DNA from: Campylobacter concisus ATCC 51562
GTDB lineage: Bacteria > Campylobacterota > Campylobacteria > Campylobacterales > Campylobacteraceae
NCBI RefSeq assembly: GCF_000466745.1
Contig: NZ_ANNI01000001.1
Location: 124,001 to 188,000, forward strand
DNA: 64,000 bases
Direction of reading: 5' to 3'
Shown here one piece after another: positions 8,159 to 15,730 of this stretch. The position numbers were made by a program, and so were the translations under genes. Every line of letters starts with the position of its first letter. The first letter of the stretch is position 1. Below the pieces are notes generated by a model that had not been told where the DNA came from, did not search any database, and saw nothing but the letters and a program-made list of their open reading frames with translations.

Positions 8159-8728
8159 ATGGCAGCAGTAGCTGGTATAGTTAAAAGTGTTTCATCTGAT
8201 GTTATAGCGATAGACCAAAATGATCATGTAAGAGTTTTAGACGTAAATGATAAAGTATATATCGGAGAGGCTATAAAGGGCGAGAGCGAAAGTGCAAGCA
8301 TTACAATCACTGCAAATGATGGACAAGATATATCAATAAACGGATACGATACTCTTTGGCTAGATAGTAGCGTAGTAAGCGATGATATTGGCGAGTCTAG
8401 CATAGATACTGACGCATTGTTTAAAGCGCTTCTTGGCAATGATTATGTATCTATTTTAGATCATATAAATGAAAAAGTAGATGATATCCTTAGCGCAACC
8501 AATTTAGAGCAAGAAGAGCCAAATGATGAGGCTAGTGTAAGTATTAGTTTTAATGAAATAGATCCAAGTTTAATAAATGAGCATGGATTAAGAGAAGATG
8601 ATCTTTTAGCTAAAATAAACGAACATAAAGATGGCGATAAGCAGATAGATCCTAGCTTTGAGCATACAAATCTTAACGCAACTACGATATATATAGATAT
8701 CGATAACGACTTAAATAAACTTTCATAA
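8159..8728 (+). CDS. Stand-alone retention-module protein (LapA/BapA N-terminus-like)
   Basis: An acidic 189-residue protein. Residues 1-70 (from MAAVAGIVKSVSSDVIAIDQ, through DKVYIGEAIKGE and ITANDGQDI, to DTLWLDSSV) match the pattern of the retention module. This module anchors giant type I-secreted adhesins of the LapA/BapA class in their outer-membrane exporter. In known proteins it is followed by thousands of residues of repeats. Here the protein stops after about 120 low-complexity acidic residues, and a strong terminator follows the stop. No LapG TAAG-type cleavage site is obvious. No type I transporter or LapD/LapG gene is in view. It could be a truncated adhesin, a decoy that competes for the exporter, or a small secreted protein. 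The family call is from pattern memory. Confidence 0.7.
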   Translation: MAAVAGIVKSVSSDVIAIDQNDHVRVLDVNDKVYIGEAIKGESESASITITANDGQDISINGYDTLWLDSSVVSDDIGESSIDTDALFKALLGNDYVSILDHINEKVDDILSATNLEQEEPNDEASVSISFNEIDPSLINEHGLREDDLLAKINEHKDGDKQIDPSFEHTNLNATTIYIDIDNDLNKLS

Positions 8729-8761
8729 ATTTGAGCTTTTTGCTCAAATTTCTTCTGTTTT
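8727..8761 (+). terminator. Intrinsic terminator
   Basis: A 10-bp stem (8727-8736 with 8742-8751) with a TTTTT loop is followed by CTTCTGTTTT. It overlaps the stop codon of the retention-module gene, which argues that the short reading frame is a normal transcript end. Confidence 0.75.
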
Positions 8762-8820
8762 AAAAAACTCAAATTTATCTAATATCCTCTATAATAAGCC
8801 AAAAATTTCAAAGGAAAACG

Positions 8821-9555
8821 ATGAAAAAAATTCTAATCATCGCAGGCTCTTGCAATAGTGGCACAGCTGGGCTACAAGCAGATATAAAAACATGTGCTAG
8901 GCTTAATTGTTATAGTGCAACAGCAGTAACTTCTTTGGTCGCTGAGACTACGGATGCCGTAAAGAGTGTAGTTTGCTTAGAGCCTAGTTTTGTCAAAGAT
9001 CAGCTAAATACGCTTGCGGAAGAATTTAGCTTTGATGCGATTAAGATAGGTATGTTATTTAGTGAAGAGATTATGGAAGTGGTGCTTGAGTTTTTACTAA
9101 CTCAAAATACCAAAGTAGTGCTTGATCCAGTTTGCGTCTCAAAAAGCGGACACAAGCTTATAAAAGATAGTGCGGTGGCAAAACTAAAAGAGCTAATGAG
9201 CTTAGCTACAGTAACTACTCCAAATTTAGATGAGGCAAATGTGCTTTTTGGTGATGATTATAAAGATTTGCCTTGTGACGTCATCGTAAAGAAACATATC
9301 AGTGAAGATAGCAGTATAGACACACTTTATAAAAAAGATGGCTCACTAAGGAATTTTAAAACCCCACTTGTTAATCCGCTTGTAATGAGTGGGACTGGTT
9401 GTAGCTTTTCAACTGCACTTGCTTGCTTTTTAGCAAAGGGCAAGAGCTTAGAGGAGTCTATACAACTTTCAAAAGAGTATATTTGCTCTATTATAAAAGA
9501 GAGCATCGATACAAAACTTGGTAAAAATCGCCTACTTTGGCATGGAGCGAAGTAA
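8821..9555 (+). CDS. thiD: Hydroxymethylpyrimidine/phosphomethylpyrimidine kinase
   Basis: A 244-residue ribokinase-fold kinase of thiamine synthesis that phosphorylates HMP and HMP-P. Visible marks are the N-terminal AGSCNSGTAGLQADIKT stretch (substrate loop), VLDPVCVSKSGHKLI, TPNLDEANVLFG and the anion-hole motif MSGTGCSFSTALA near the C-terminus. It is slightly shorter than the usual 260-270 residues. It stands alone on the + strand; its 3' end nearly touches the convergent RDD gene. An AAAGGAAA ribosome site precedes the ATG. Confidence 0.88.
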   Translation: MKKILIIAGSCNSGTAGLQADIKTCARLNCYSATAVTSLVAETTDAVKSVVCLEPSFVKDQLNTLAEEFSFDAIKIGMLFSEEIMEVVLEFLLTQNTKVVLDPVCVSKSGHKLIKDSAVAKLKELMSLATVTTPNLDEANVLFGDDYKDLPCDVIVKKHISEDSSIDTLYKKDGSLRNFKTPLVNPLVMSGTGCSFSTALACFLAKGKSLEESIQLSKEYICSIIKESIDTKLGKNRLLWHGAK

Positions 9556-9558
9556 AAT

Positions 9559-9981
9559 TTATCCCTCTGATCTTTGCACGGCAGCTGAGTGAGTGATGAT
9601 GTCGTGCAGATTTAGTTTGTCTTTTCTAAAAAAACAAAGGCAAAGTCCAAGTATGCTAAAGCCAGCAAAGGCAAAGCAAATTTGGCGCAAGATGGTGTGA
9701 GAAAAGCTTAGTTTTCTGCCAGTTTTTAGGTTTATCAGATAAATTTCTTGTGCTTTATAGCCTGGAGTTTGTGCTTTTATGCTAAAAAAAAGGCACATTA
9801 TAAGTGAGATCAAGCTATTTGCACCAAAAATGGCAATTTGGTTATGCAAAAATGCCTCTTTGCCATCAAGCACAAGATATGTTGTCGCATAAAATATAGG
9901 CATACCGATGATAAAAAGATCTATGATAAATGCCTTTGCTCTAGCCCAAATAGGTGCGATTTTTGCCTTTTGTTTTGCCAA
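9559..9981 (-). CDS. RDD-family membrane protein
   Basis: The 140-residue product has an RDD-domain layout: an Arg early in the first helix region (IWARAKAFIIDLFIIGMPIF), a second helix with LISLIMCLFFSI, then GYKAQEIYLINLKTG and a third helix. Members are inner-membrane proteins of mostly unknown role, some acting as Na+/H+ antiporters. It lies 1 base after the small gene at 9983 and follows purM in the same direction, so a purM operon is likely. Confidence 0.78.
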   Translation of the reverse strand: MAKQKAKIAPIWARAKAFIIDLFIIGMPIFYATTYLVLDGKEAFLHNQIAIFGANSLISLIMCLFFSIKAQTPGYKAQEIYLINLKTGRKLSFSHTILRQICFAFAGFSILGLCLCFFRKDKLNLHDIITHSAAVQRSEG

Positions 9982-9982
9982 C

Positions 9983-10240
9983 TCAATTTCCTGTATTTAT
10001 GTAGATACGGCTAAATTTCTCCCAGTCATATAGATAGACTAGGTTGTCGCTCTCGCCGCTATCATGCGTGACGCAGAGCATAGTAGAGGCGCGTGAGACC
10101 TTGCACCAGTGATTATAGAGATCAAGTTTTTTGATATCGCTTTCTAGTACACCAAAACAGCTTATATATTCATAAATGCTAAGATCAAAAAAGCTCTTAT
10201 TTTTGGTCTTTAGCAAGCATTTTTTGCTATTTTCTTGCAT
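9983..10240 (-). CDS. Small conserved-looking hypothetical protein
   Basis: An 85-residue soluble protein with no recognised domain. It contains the stretch LCVTHDSGESDNLVYLYDWE. The gene starts at the very end of purM (one-base overlap) and ends 1 base before the RDD gene, which supports real, coupled translation. It is rich in Lys near the N-terminus and has no signal peptide. The function is unknown. Confidence 0.7.
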   Translation of the reverse strand: MQENSKKCLLKTKNKSFFDLSIYEYISCFGVLESDIKKLDLYNHWCKVSRASTMLCVTHDSGESDNLVYLYDWEKFSRIYINTGN

Positions 10241-11223
10241 TAAATTAGCTCTACGCCTTTGCCATTTACTACTTCGCCGATCACGTAGCCATCGCTGCTA
10301 GCTAGGACAGCGTCAACGTTTTCTTTTGGCACAACTAATATCATGCCAACGCCCATGTTAAAAGTCCTCATCATCTCACTTTCTTCTACTTTTTGAGCGA
10401 TGATTTTAAAAATTTCAGGCGTTTTTATAGCACTTTTTTGTACCTTTGCACCAAGTCCAGCAGGAAAGACGCGAGGTAGGTTTTCAACTATGCCACCGCC
10501 AGTTATATGCGCCATTGCTGTGATCTTATCTTTTAAACTTAAAAAGTCGCTCACGTAAATTCTAGTTGGCTCAAGAAGTACGTCGATGAGCTTGCGCTCA
10601 CCCACTTTTTCATCAAATTTTAGTCCAAGCTCGCTTACCACTTTTCTTGCAAGAGAGAAGCCATTTGAGTGCAGGCCGCTGCTTGGAAGTGCGACTAAAA
10701 CATCACCAGCTTTTACAAATTTGCTTCTGTCGATCTCGTCAGCCTCGGCGATACCAACGGCAAATCCAGCAAGATCGAAGTCGCCTTTTTCATACATCGA
10801 CGGCATCTCGGCTGTCTCACCGCCTATCAGCGCACACTGGGCTTTTTTGCAGCCATTTGCGATGCTTTTTACCACCTCTTTTGCACTCTCTATCTCAAGC
10901 TTTGCAGTCGCGTAGTAGTCGAGGAAAAAGAGCGGTGTGGCGAAGTTGCAGATGAGATCATTTACGCACATTGCGACTAGATCCTCGCCCACGCCGTCAA
11001 ATTTCTTAGCGTCGATAGCTAGGCGAAGCTTTGTGCCAACGCCATCAGTCGCTCCCAAAATAGCTGGACTTTTATATCCGCTTGGTAGTCTGACTGCTCC
11101 TGAAAATGATCCAATGCCACCTATAACATTTGGTGTTTGCGTAGATTTTACGAAAGGCTTTATCGCCTCAACAAAGCTATTTCCAGCATCTATATCCACT
11201 CCAGCATCTTTATAGCTTATCAT
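10240..11223 (-). CDS. purM: Phosphoribosylformylglycinamidine cyclo-ligase (AIR synthetase)
   Basis: A 327-residue enzyme of purine synthesis that closes FGAM to AIR with ATP. Family marks in order are SYKDAGVDIDAGN at the N-terminus, GGIGSFSGA, ATDGVGTKLRLA, GGETAEMPSMY and a C-terminal HITGGGIVENLPR. Length and order fit the family. It is divergent from coaE, with about 80 bases between starts, and is followed by two small co-directional genes. Confidence 0.93.
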   Translation of the reverse strand: MISYKDAGVDIDAGNSFVEAIKPFVKSTQTPNVIGGIGSFSGAVRLPSGYKSPAILGATDGVGTKLRLAIDAKKFDGVGEDLVAMCVNDLICNFATPLFFLDYYATAKLEIESAKEVVKSIANGCKKAQCALIGGETAEMPSMYEKGDFDLAGFAVGIAEADEIDRSKFVKAGDVLVALPSSGLHSNGFSLARKVVSELGLKFDEKVGERKLIDVLLEPTRIYVSDFLSLKDKITAMAHITGGGIVENLPRVFPAGLGAKVQKSAIKTPEIFKIIAQKVEESEMMRTFNMGVGMILVVPKENVDAVLASSDGYVIGEVVNGKGVELI

Positions 11224-11303
11224 CTTTGCCCTTTTTTGTAATTTTCTAAAACTTTAGCCAAAAGTTGCTAAAATTGTCATCAATTTTCAAAAATGGAGTG
11301 AGT

Positions 11304-11900
11304 TTGCAGAAATTTCCAAACGCTTATGTCATTACAGGCTCTATTGCTAGCGGTAAAAGCACGGCTATAAATTTGCTAAAAGAACGAGGCTTTAGCGTGA
11401 TTGATGCGGACGTGATCGCTCATGAGCAGCTTGAAATTTGTAAATGTGAGATAGTGGAAGTTTTTAAAGAGCAAATTTTAGACGAAGCTGGCAAGATCGA
11501 TCGGCAAAAACTTGGTGCCATTGTTTTTAATGATCTAAAAAAATTAAAAATTTTAGAGCAAATTTTGCATCCAAAGATAAAGGAAGAAATTTTATCTCGC
11601 GCTACGAAACTTGAGTGCTTGGGGCAGGTTTATTTTGTTGATATCCCTTTATTTTTTGAAAAAGAGGATCGCTACGCTGAGTTTAAAAATGTAGCAGTGA
11701 TTTATGCGCCAAAAGAGCTTTTGCTAAGCCGCTTAATGAACCGAAACGGTCTAAAATTAGAAGAAGCAAAAGCAAGAGTGGAGCTTCAGATGGATATCGA
11801 GCAAAAGCGAAAAAAGGCAAATTTTATAATAGATAATAGTGGCGATAAAGAAAATTTAGAGCACGAACTAGAGAAATTTCTAAGGCAAATTTGTGGCTGA
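11304..11900 (+). CDS. coaE: Dephospho-CoA kinase
   Basis: The last enzyme of coenzyme A synthesis, phosphorylating the 3'-hydroxyl of dephospho-CoA. The P-loop GSIASGKST lies about 10 residues from the N-terminus, followed by VIDADVIAHE, KIKEEI and the lid region NRNGLKLEEAKARVELQM. I choose the TTG at 11304 as start (198 residues). A TGGAGTGAG ribosome site stands just before it and the product then begins right at the P-loop strand as in other CoaE. A longer reading from TTG 11265 (211 residues) has no ribosome site. Confidence 0.88.
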   Translation: MQKFPNAYVITGSIASGKSTAINLLKERGFSVIDADVIAHEQLEICKCEIVEVFKEQILDEAGKIDRQKLGAIVFNDLKKLKILEQILHPKIKEEILSRATKLECLGQVYFVDIPLFFEKEDRYAEFKNVAVIYAPKELLLSRLMNRNGLKLEEAKARVELQMDIEQKRKKANFIIDNSGDKENLEHELEKFLRQICG

Positions 11901-11947
11901 GTTTATATAAATTCGGCAAAAAGTAGAGCAATTTTAAAGGAAAAATA

Positions 11948-12691
11948 ATGCAAGTTTCAAAGTACAACGCTAGCGGTAATGATTTTGTCATATTTCATAC
12001 ATTTTTGAGCAAAGACAGAAGCGAGCTAGCAAGGCAAATTTGTAGCCGAACAAACGGCGTGGGAGCTGATGGGCTTATTGTGCTTTTGCCTTACGAAAAG
12101 GGCGTGAAATGGGAGTTTTACAATAGTGATGGAAGTTACGCTGCGATGTGTGGCAACGGCTCGCGTGCGGCTGCTAGATATGCCTATCTAAACGGCCTTG
12201 TTAGTTCAAGCGAATTTACCTTGCTAACTGGCAGCGGCGAGGTGATGGCAAGTGTGAAAGATGAGTGCGTCGAGGTCGTGCTAACAAGTCCAAAAATTTT
12301 AAGCGAACCGCTAAATGAAGGTGGCAAAACTTGGTATTTTTACGATACTGGCGTGCCTCATCTTGTAAATTTCACGCAAAATTTAGATGAATTTGACGTC
12401 AAAGAGTGCAGGGCGCTTCGTCAAAAATACAATGCAAATGTAAATTTAGCCAAATTTGATGGCGGAGTTTTAAAAGTAAGAACCTACGAAAGGGGCGTGG
12501 AGGACGAGACGCTAGCTTGTGGCACTGGCATGGCGGCTTGCTTTTACGGCGCTACTTTAAATTTAAACGCAGCGCAATGCCTAAAAGTCTATCCAAAAAG
12601 CGGCGAGGAACTTGGACTTAGGCTAGAAAACGGCAAAATCTTATTTAGCGGAGCGGTGAAACACTGCTTTGATACGAGTATTGAAATTTAG
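11948..12691 (+). CDS. dapF: Diaminopimelate epimerase
   Basis: A 247-residue enzyme that interconverts LL- and meso-diaminopimelate for lysine and peptidoglycan. Both catalytic cysteines are visible in their usual settings: MCGNGSRAAARYA near residue 70 and LACGTGMAAC near residue 195. The N-terminus (KYNASGNDFVIF) is typical. It follows coaE by 47 bases with an AAAGGAAA ribosome site and is probably co-transcribed. Confidence 0.92.
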   Translation: MQVSKYNASGNDFVIFHTFLSKDRSELARQICSRTNGVGADGLIVLLPYEKGVKWEFYNSDGSYAAMCGNGSRAAARYAYLNGLVSSSEFTLLTGSGEVMASVKDECVEVVLTSPKILSEPLNEGGKTWYFYDTGVPHLVNFTQNLDEFDVKECRALRQKYNANVNLAKFDGGVLKVRTYERGVEDETLACGTGMAACFYGATLNLNAAQCLKVYPKSGEELGLRLENGKILFSGAVKHCFDTSIEI

Positions 12692-12798
12692 CTATTTTGG
12701 CTGCTGGTAGTTAAATTTGGTTAGTAGTTTGTAAAAGTCGCGGGTAGTAAATTAAAACAAAGAGTTTTATAGAGTTTTTGTTATTAAATTTTAAAGTG

Positions 12799-12830
12799 TA
12801 TAAAAAAGAAGATCTCCGCCGAAGCGGAGA
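12799..12830 (-). terminator. Terminator of rpmI-rplT
   Basis: TCTCCGC (12813-12819) pairs perfectly with GCGGAGA (12824-12830) around a 4-base loop. On the minus strand the stem is followed by a TTCTTTTTTA tract. It begins 8 bases past the rplT stop. Confidence 0.85.
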
Positions 12831-12837
12831 AAAGGTG

Positions 12838-13194
12838 TTATTTCAAAGCATCTTTTGCTTGTTTTGCAAGTGCCGCAAATGCCTTCGCGTCATTCATAGC
12901 TAGATCAGCTAAAATTTTTCTATCAAGTTCGATCTTAGCTTTATTTAAGCCGTTGATGAATCTTGAATAGCTAATGTCGTTTAGTCTGCAAGCTGCGTTG
13001 ATACGAACGATCCATAAACGTCTAAAATCACGTTTTTTCTGGCGTCTGTCGCGGTATGCGTAAACTAAACTTCTCTCTAGTTGCTCTTTAGCTTTTCTAA
13101 AATGTTTGTGTCTAGCACTGAAAAAGCCACGTGCTAGCTTTAAAACTTTCTTATGGCGTCTTCTTCTAACTACGCCTGTTTTTACTCTTGCCAT
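12838..13194 (-). CDS. rplT: 50S ribosomal protein L20
   Basis: A 118-residue basic protein with the L20 signature N-terminus ([15 protein letters not shown]) and [11 protein letters not shown] in the middle. It binds 23S rRNA early in 50S assembly, and in many bacteria represses its own operon. It follows rpmI by about 100 bases. Unlike the common infC-rpmI-rplT order, infC is 40 kb away here, next to thrS. Confidence 0.97.
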   Translation of the reverse strand: MARVKTGVVRRRRHKKVLKLARGFFSARHKHFRKAKEQLERSLVYAYRDRRQKKRDFRRLWIVRINAACRLNDISYSRFINGLNKAKIELDRKILADLAMNDAKAFAALAKQAKDALK

Positions 13195-13217
13195 ATTTAT
13201 CCTTTTACAAATTGGCG

Positions 13218-13250
13218 CTCACAAAGTGAGTCTTGCCCCTAAATTTGGGG
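13218..13250 (-). promoter_or_regulatory. Paired hairpins in the rpmI-rplT spacer
   Basis: Two short hairpins lie between rpmI and rplT: CTCAC/GTGAG at 13218-13230 and CCCC/GGGG at 13236-13250 flanking AAATTT. The spacer is unusually long for these two genes. They could form an L20 autoregulatory site or a processing element; no direct evidence. Confidence 0.35.
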
Positions 13251-13294
13251 GAGTTTGAATGACTTTTTTGTCAAAAACTTAAATCTACGCTGCT

Positions 13295-13486
13295 TTATAC
13301 GCCGAGCATTTTGCGAACGGCTGAGACGTTTGTGCTATCCACGTAGTGTGGGCCACGAAGGTCTCTCATACGCTTAGTAGGTTTTTTTGTTAAGATGTGG
13401 CTTCTAAAAGCAGAGCCTCTTTTTATCTTATTTTTACCTACTTTAAAGCGCTTAGCAGCACCGCGAACGGTTTTCATCTTTGGCAT
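13295..13486 (-). CDS. rpmI: 50S ribosomal protein L35
   Basis: A 63-residue basic protein starting [17 protein letters not shown] and containing [14 protein letters not shown], the standard L35 pattern. It is first in the rpmI-rplT pair, with an AAGGAT-type ribosome site just upstream on the minus strand. Confidence 0.96.
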   Translation of the reverse strand: MPKMKTVRGAAKRFKVGKNKIKRGSAFRSHILTKKPTKRMRDLRGPHYVDSTNVSAVRKMLGV

Positions 13487-13687
13487 GCTAATCCTTTTTG
13501 AAATTTTATACGCAAGTGCGTAAGTTTTGGATTATAGCGAAAAATCCTTTAGAAAATTTAAATTTCACTTAGACAAAATTTGCAATAAATTTACATTAAG
13601 CTTAAAGAAATTTTAAAATTTATAATTAAATTATTAAATTTGGCGTATAATCACATAAAGAAATTTTATTTTACTAAAGGAGTAAAA

Positions 13688-15184
13688 ATGAAAGGCAAAA
13701 TTCTTGCATCAATCGTCGCTATGAGTGCGATTTTAGGCACAAGTAGCTTGGCATGCACTACTATTTTAGTAGGAGATAAAGCTTCAAATGACGGCTCCAT
13801 GCTGGTTGCCAGGAGCGCAGACAGCAAGGCTGTAAAGGCACAAGTCTTTTTAATCCATCCAGCAAAGAAAAACCAAACTGGTATGCATAGCTCAAAAGCC
13901 CATGACGGCGCAAATGACTTTACATATCCACTTCCAAAAGATGGCATGAGATACACAACTGTTGCAAATTCACACACAAAGCTTCACGGAGCGGTCGGCT
14001 ACAATGAGGCTGGTGTTGGACTAAGCGGCACTGAGACCATCTACGCAAAAGATGAGCTTTTAAAGATCGACCCATATAACGAAGAGAGTGGCATCACCGA
14101 AGATGACATCCCAGACGTACTTTTGCCACGTATGAAGAGTGCAAAAGAGGGCGTTAAGCTCCTTGGCGAGATAGTTGAGACAAAGGGCGCTGGAGAAGGC
14201 TTTGGCGTAGTATTTATTGACGCAAACGAGCTTTGGTACTTTGAAACAGGCACAGGCCACAAATGGATCGCCACAAAGATCGCTCCAGATGAGTATTTCG
14301 TTACCGCAAACCAAGGCAGACTTCAAAACTATAAAGAGAATGATCCAAATTTCATGGGAGCAAAAGATGTCATCAAATTTGCGATCGATAACAAGACTTA
14401 TGACCCTGCAAAAGATGGCGAATTTAACTTCACAAAGGCTTATACAAGGGATGATGAAAGAGATGTGACTTACAACTACCCACGCGTTTGCTGGGTGCAA
14501 AGCATGTTTAACCCAAGCTTAAAACAAGACTTCGCCGATGGTCAGAAATTCCCAGTATTTTTAAAACCAGAGAAAAAACTAAGTGTTGAAGATCTAAAAG
14601 CTGCGATGAGGGCCCACTACAACGGTACTGCGTTTGATAACTACGCTAGCAAAGATGAAGATAAGAAAAACGTCTACCGCGCAATAAGCGTCTTTAGAAC
14701 ATACGAGTCTCACGTCATGCAGGTGCGCCCATGGCTACCAAAAGAGATTGGACGCGTAACTTACGTCGCTCTTGGTATGGCTGATCTTAGTGTTTATTTG
14801 CCGTATTACGAGGGGCTTGATGGCTTTATAAAAGGCTACTCAGATGGTTCATACGACGCTGATGACACCTCAATATATTGGGTTTATAGAAAGCTTCAAA
14901 CCCTTGTGATGACTGACTATGAGAAGTATTCGCCAGTGGTAAAAGAGGCCTACGCTAAATTTGAAAAAGAGTTGGCGGTAAAACAGGCTAAATTTGAAGA
15001 TGAGTACATGAAACTTTACAAAAAAGATAAGAAAAAAGCGGACAAACTCCTAAATGAATTTAGCCAAAAGACAATGCAAGAGGCAAAGGAGCTAACTCAG
15101 GAGCTTACAAATAAGGTCTTTACTATGCTTACAGCTGATATGGACGCTAAGCTAAAATCCCTAAATAAAGGCAAAAAAGACTAA
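13688..15184 (+). CDS. Exported C69-family dipeptidase
   Basis: A 498-residue Ntn-hydrolase of the peptidase C69 (PepD) family. I start at ATG 13688, which has an AAAGGAGT ribosome site; the in-frame ATG at 13640 lacks one. The signal peptide ends SSLA and the next residue is Cys23 (CTTILVGDKAS). Signal-peptide removal would therefore expose the catalytic N-terminal Cys directly. Further family marks are SDGSMLVARSAD-like spacing (NDGSMLVARSADS) and GYNEAGVGLSGTETI. The C-terminal 90 residues are highly charged and probably helical. It likely cleaves dipeptides in the periplasm, feeding an amino-acid-using metabolism. Confidence 0.9.
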   Translation: MKGKILASIVAMSAILGTSSLACTTILVGDKASNDGSMLVARSADSKAVKAQVFLIHPAKKNQTGMHSSKAHDGANDFTYPLPKDGMRYTTVANSHTKLHGAVGYNEAGVGLSGTETIYAKDELLKIDPYNEESGITEDDIPDVLLPRMKSAKEGVKLLGEIVETKGAGEGFGVVFIDANELWYFETGTGHKWIATKIAPDEYFVTANQGRLQNYKENDPNFMGAKDVIKFAIDNKTYDPAKDGEFNFTKAYTRDDERDVTYNYPRVCWVQSMFNPSLKQDFADGQKFPVFLKPEKKLSVEDLKAAMRAHYNGTAFDNYASKDEDKKNVYRAISVFRTYESHVMQVRPWLPKEIGRVTYVALGMADLSVYLPYYEGLDGFIKGYSDGSYDADDTSIYWVYRKLQTLVMTDYEKYSPVVKEAYAKFEKELAVKQAKFEDEYMKLYKKDKKKADKLLNEFSQKTMQEAKELTQELTNKVFTMLTADMDAKLKSLNKGKKD

Positions 15185-15190
15185 AAACTC

Positions 15191-15215
15191 TGGGCGTGAA
15201 ATTTGGTAGCGCCCA
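15191..15215 (+). terminator. Hairpin after the C69 dipeptidase
   Basis: TGGGCG (15191-15196) pairs with CGCCCA (15210-15215). It starts 7 bases past the stop. The tract after it (AACTTTAAA) is weak in T, so termination may be partial. Confidence 0.45.
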
Positions 15216-15246
15216 AACTTTAAACAAAAATTTGGCAAAGAGCGTT

Positions 15247-15280
15247 TATAATGCGACAAAAATTCACTACAAAGGAAAAA
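15247..15280 (+). promoter_or_regulatory. Promoter and ribosome site in front of a mini-ORF
   Basis: A perfect TATAAT at 15247-15252 is followed 19 bases later by AAAGGA (15271-15276) and an ATG at 15286. The start of metE is 445 bases further on, so if this drives metE the leader is long. Confidence 0.5.
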
Positions 15281-15285
15281 CGCTG

Positions 15286-15315
15286 ATGCCTTGTCCCATG
15301 CGTAAAGCTCATTAA
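15286..15315 (+). CDS. Possible 9-residue leader peptide upstream of metE
   Basis: ATG at 15286 with a good ribosome site opens a frame MPCPMRKAH and stop. It contains a Cys and an internal Met, which would suit a sulfur-amino-acid attenuator, but no attenuator structure is clear right after it. It could equally be the surviving start of a broken gene, because an adjacent frame stays open (next entry). Confidence 0.3.
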   Translation: MPCPMRKAH

Positions 15316-15553
15316 TCTTGGCAAAAAACATATCAGCGATTTTCAAAAAACACGCAAATTTTTAAACGATTTTACATTTTTTCACATTGAGATAAATCCA
15401 TTTTTGCTAGCGGGTCCGCTGCATTGTAATTGCATCTTTAATAGCAAAGCTAAGCAGTGTTTGAAATTTGGCAAGGATCTTTTCAGTAGGGTTTTTTATA
15501 AATTTTACTTTAGTTTAAGAAGAAGTGGGTGTCATCCGCCGTGTTTGAGGTGA
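15287..15553 (+). pseudogene. 88-codon stop-free frame without a start; possible gene remnant
   Basis: Frame +2 relative to the mini-ORF at 15286 runs 88 codons with no stop (reading INLGKKHISDFQ, later INPFLLAGPLHCNCIF) and ends at TGA 15551-15553. Such a length is unusual by chance in AT-rich DNA. It lacks an ATG, but a one-base shift right after the ATG at 15286 would join it to a good promoter and ribosome site. I do not recognise the product. Confidence 0.3.
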
Positions 15554-15600
15554 TTAAATTTATTGTTTGAGCTGTGATAGTGAAAATTTGGCTTTTGGTG

Positions 15601-15690
15601 GCAGAAGGGGTTTCTACTTACGAAGCGTCGCCCCTTCCGCCCCCAAACCCCCACCTACCCCACTGCACGTTCAAGGTTGCTGTGCAGGGC
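15601..15690. other. GC-rich structured element 40-130 bases before metE
   Basis: GAAGGGG (15604-15610) pairs with CCCCTTC (15631-15637). A run of C-rich sequence follows, then CTGCAC (15663-15668) pairs with GTGCAG (15682-15687). The block is far richer in GC than its surroundings and lies in the presumed metE leader. It does not resemble a SAM riboswitch that I can recognise. It could be a small RNA, a regulatory leader or a dispersed repeat. Confidence 0.4.
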
Positions 15691-15730
15691 ACAGATTTAA
15701 TTTAAAAATAGAAATTTAAAAAGGATAAAA

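Noticed and set aside
10586-11215. Plus-strand reading frames opposite purM
   Set aside because: They mirror purM codons, have low-complexity composition and no ribosome sites; purM has clear family motifs.
14060-14500. Minus-strand frame of 146 codons inside the C69 dipeptidase gene
   Set aside because: It is antisense to a well-supported gene, Cys/Val/Ile-rich and without a start signal.
15540-15730. SAM (S-box-like) or cobalamin riboswitch before metE
   Set aside because: I cannot find the conserved core words of either class, only simple GC-rich hairpins.
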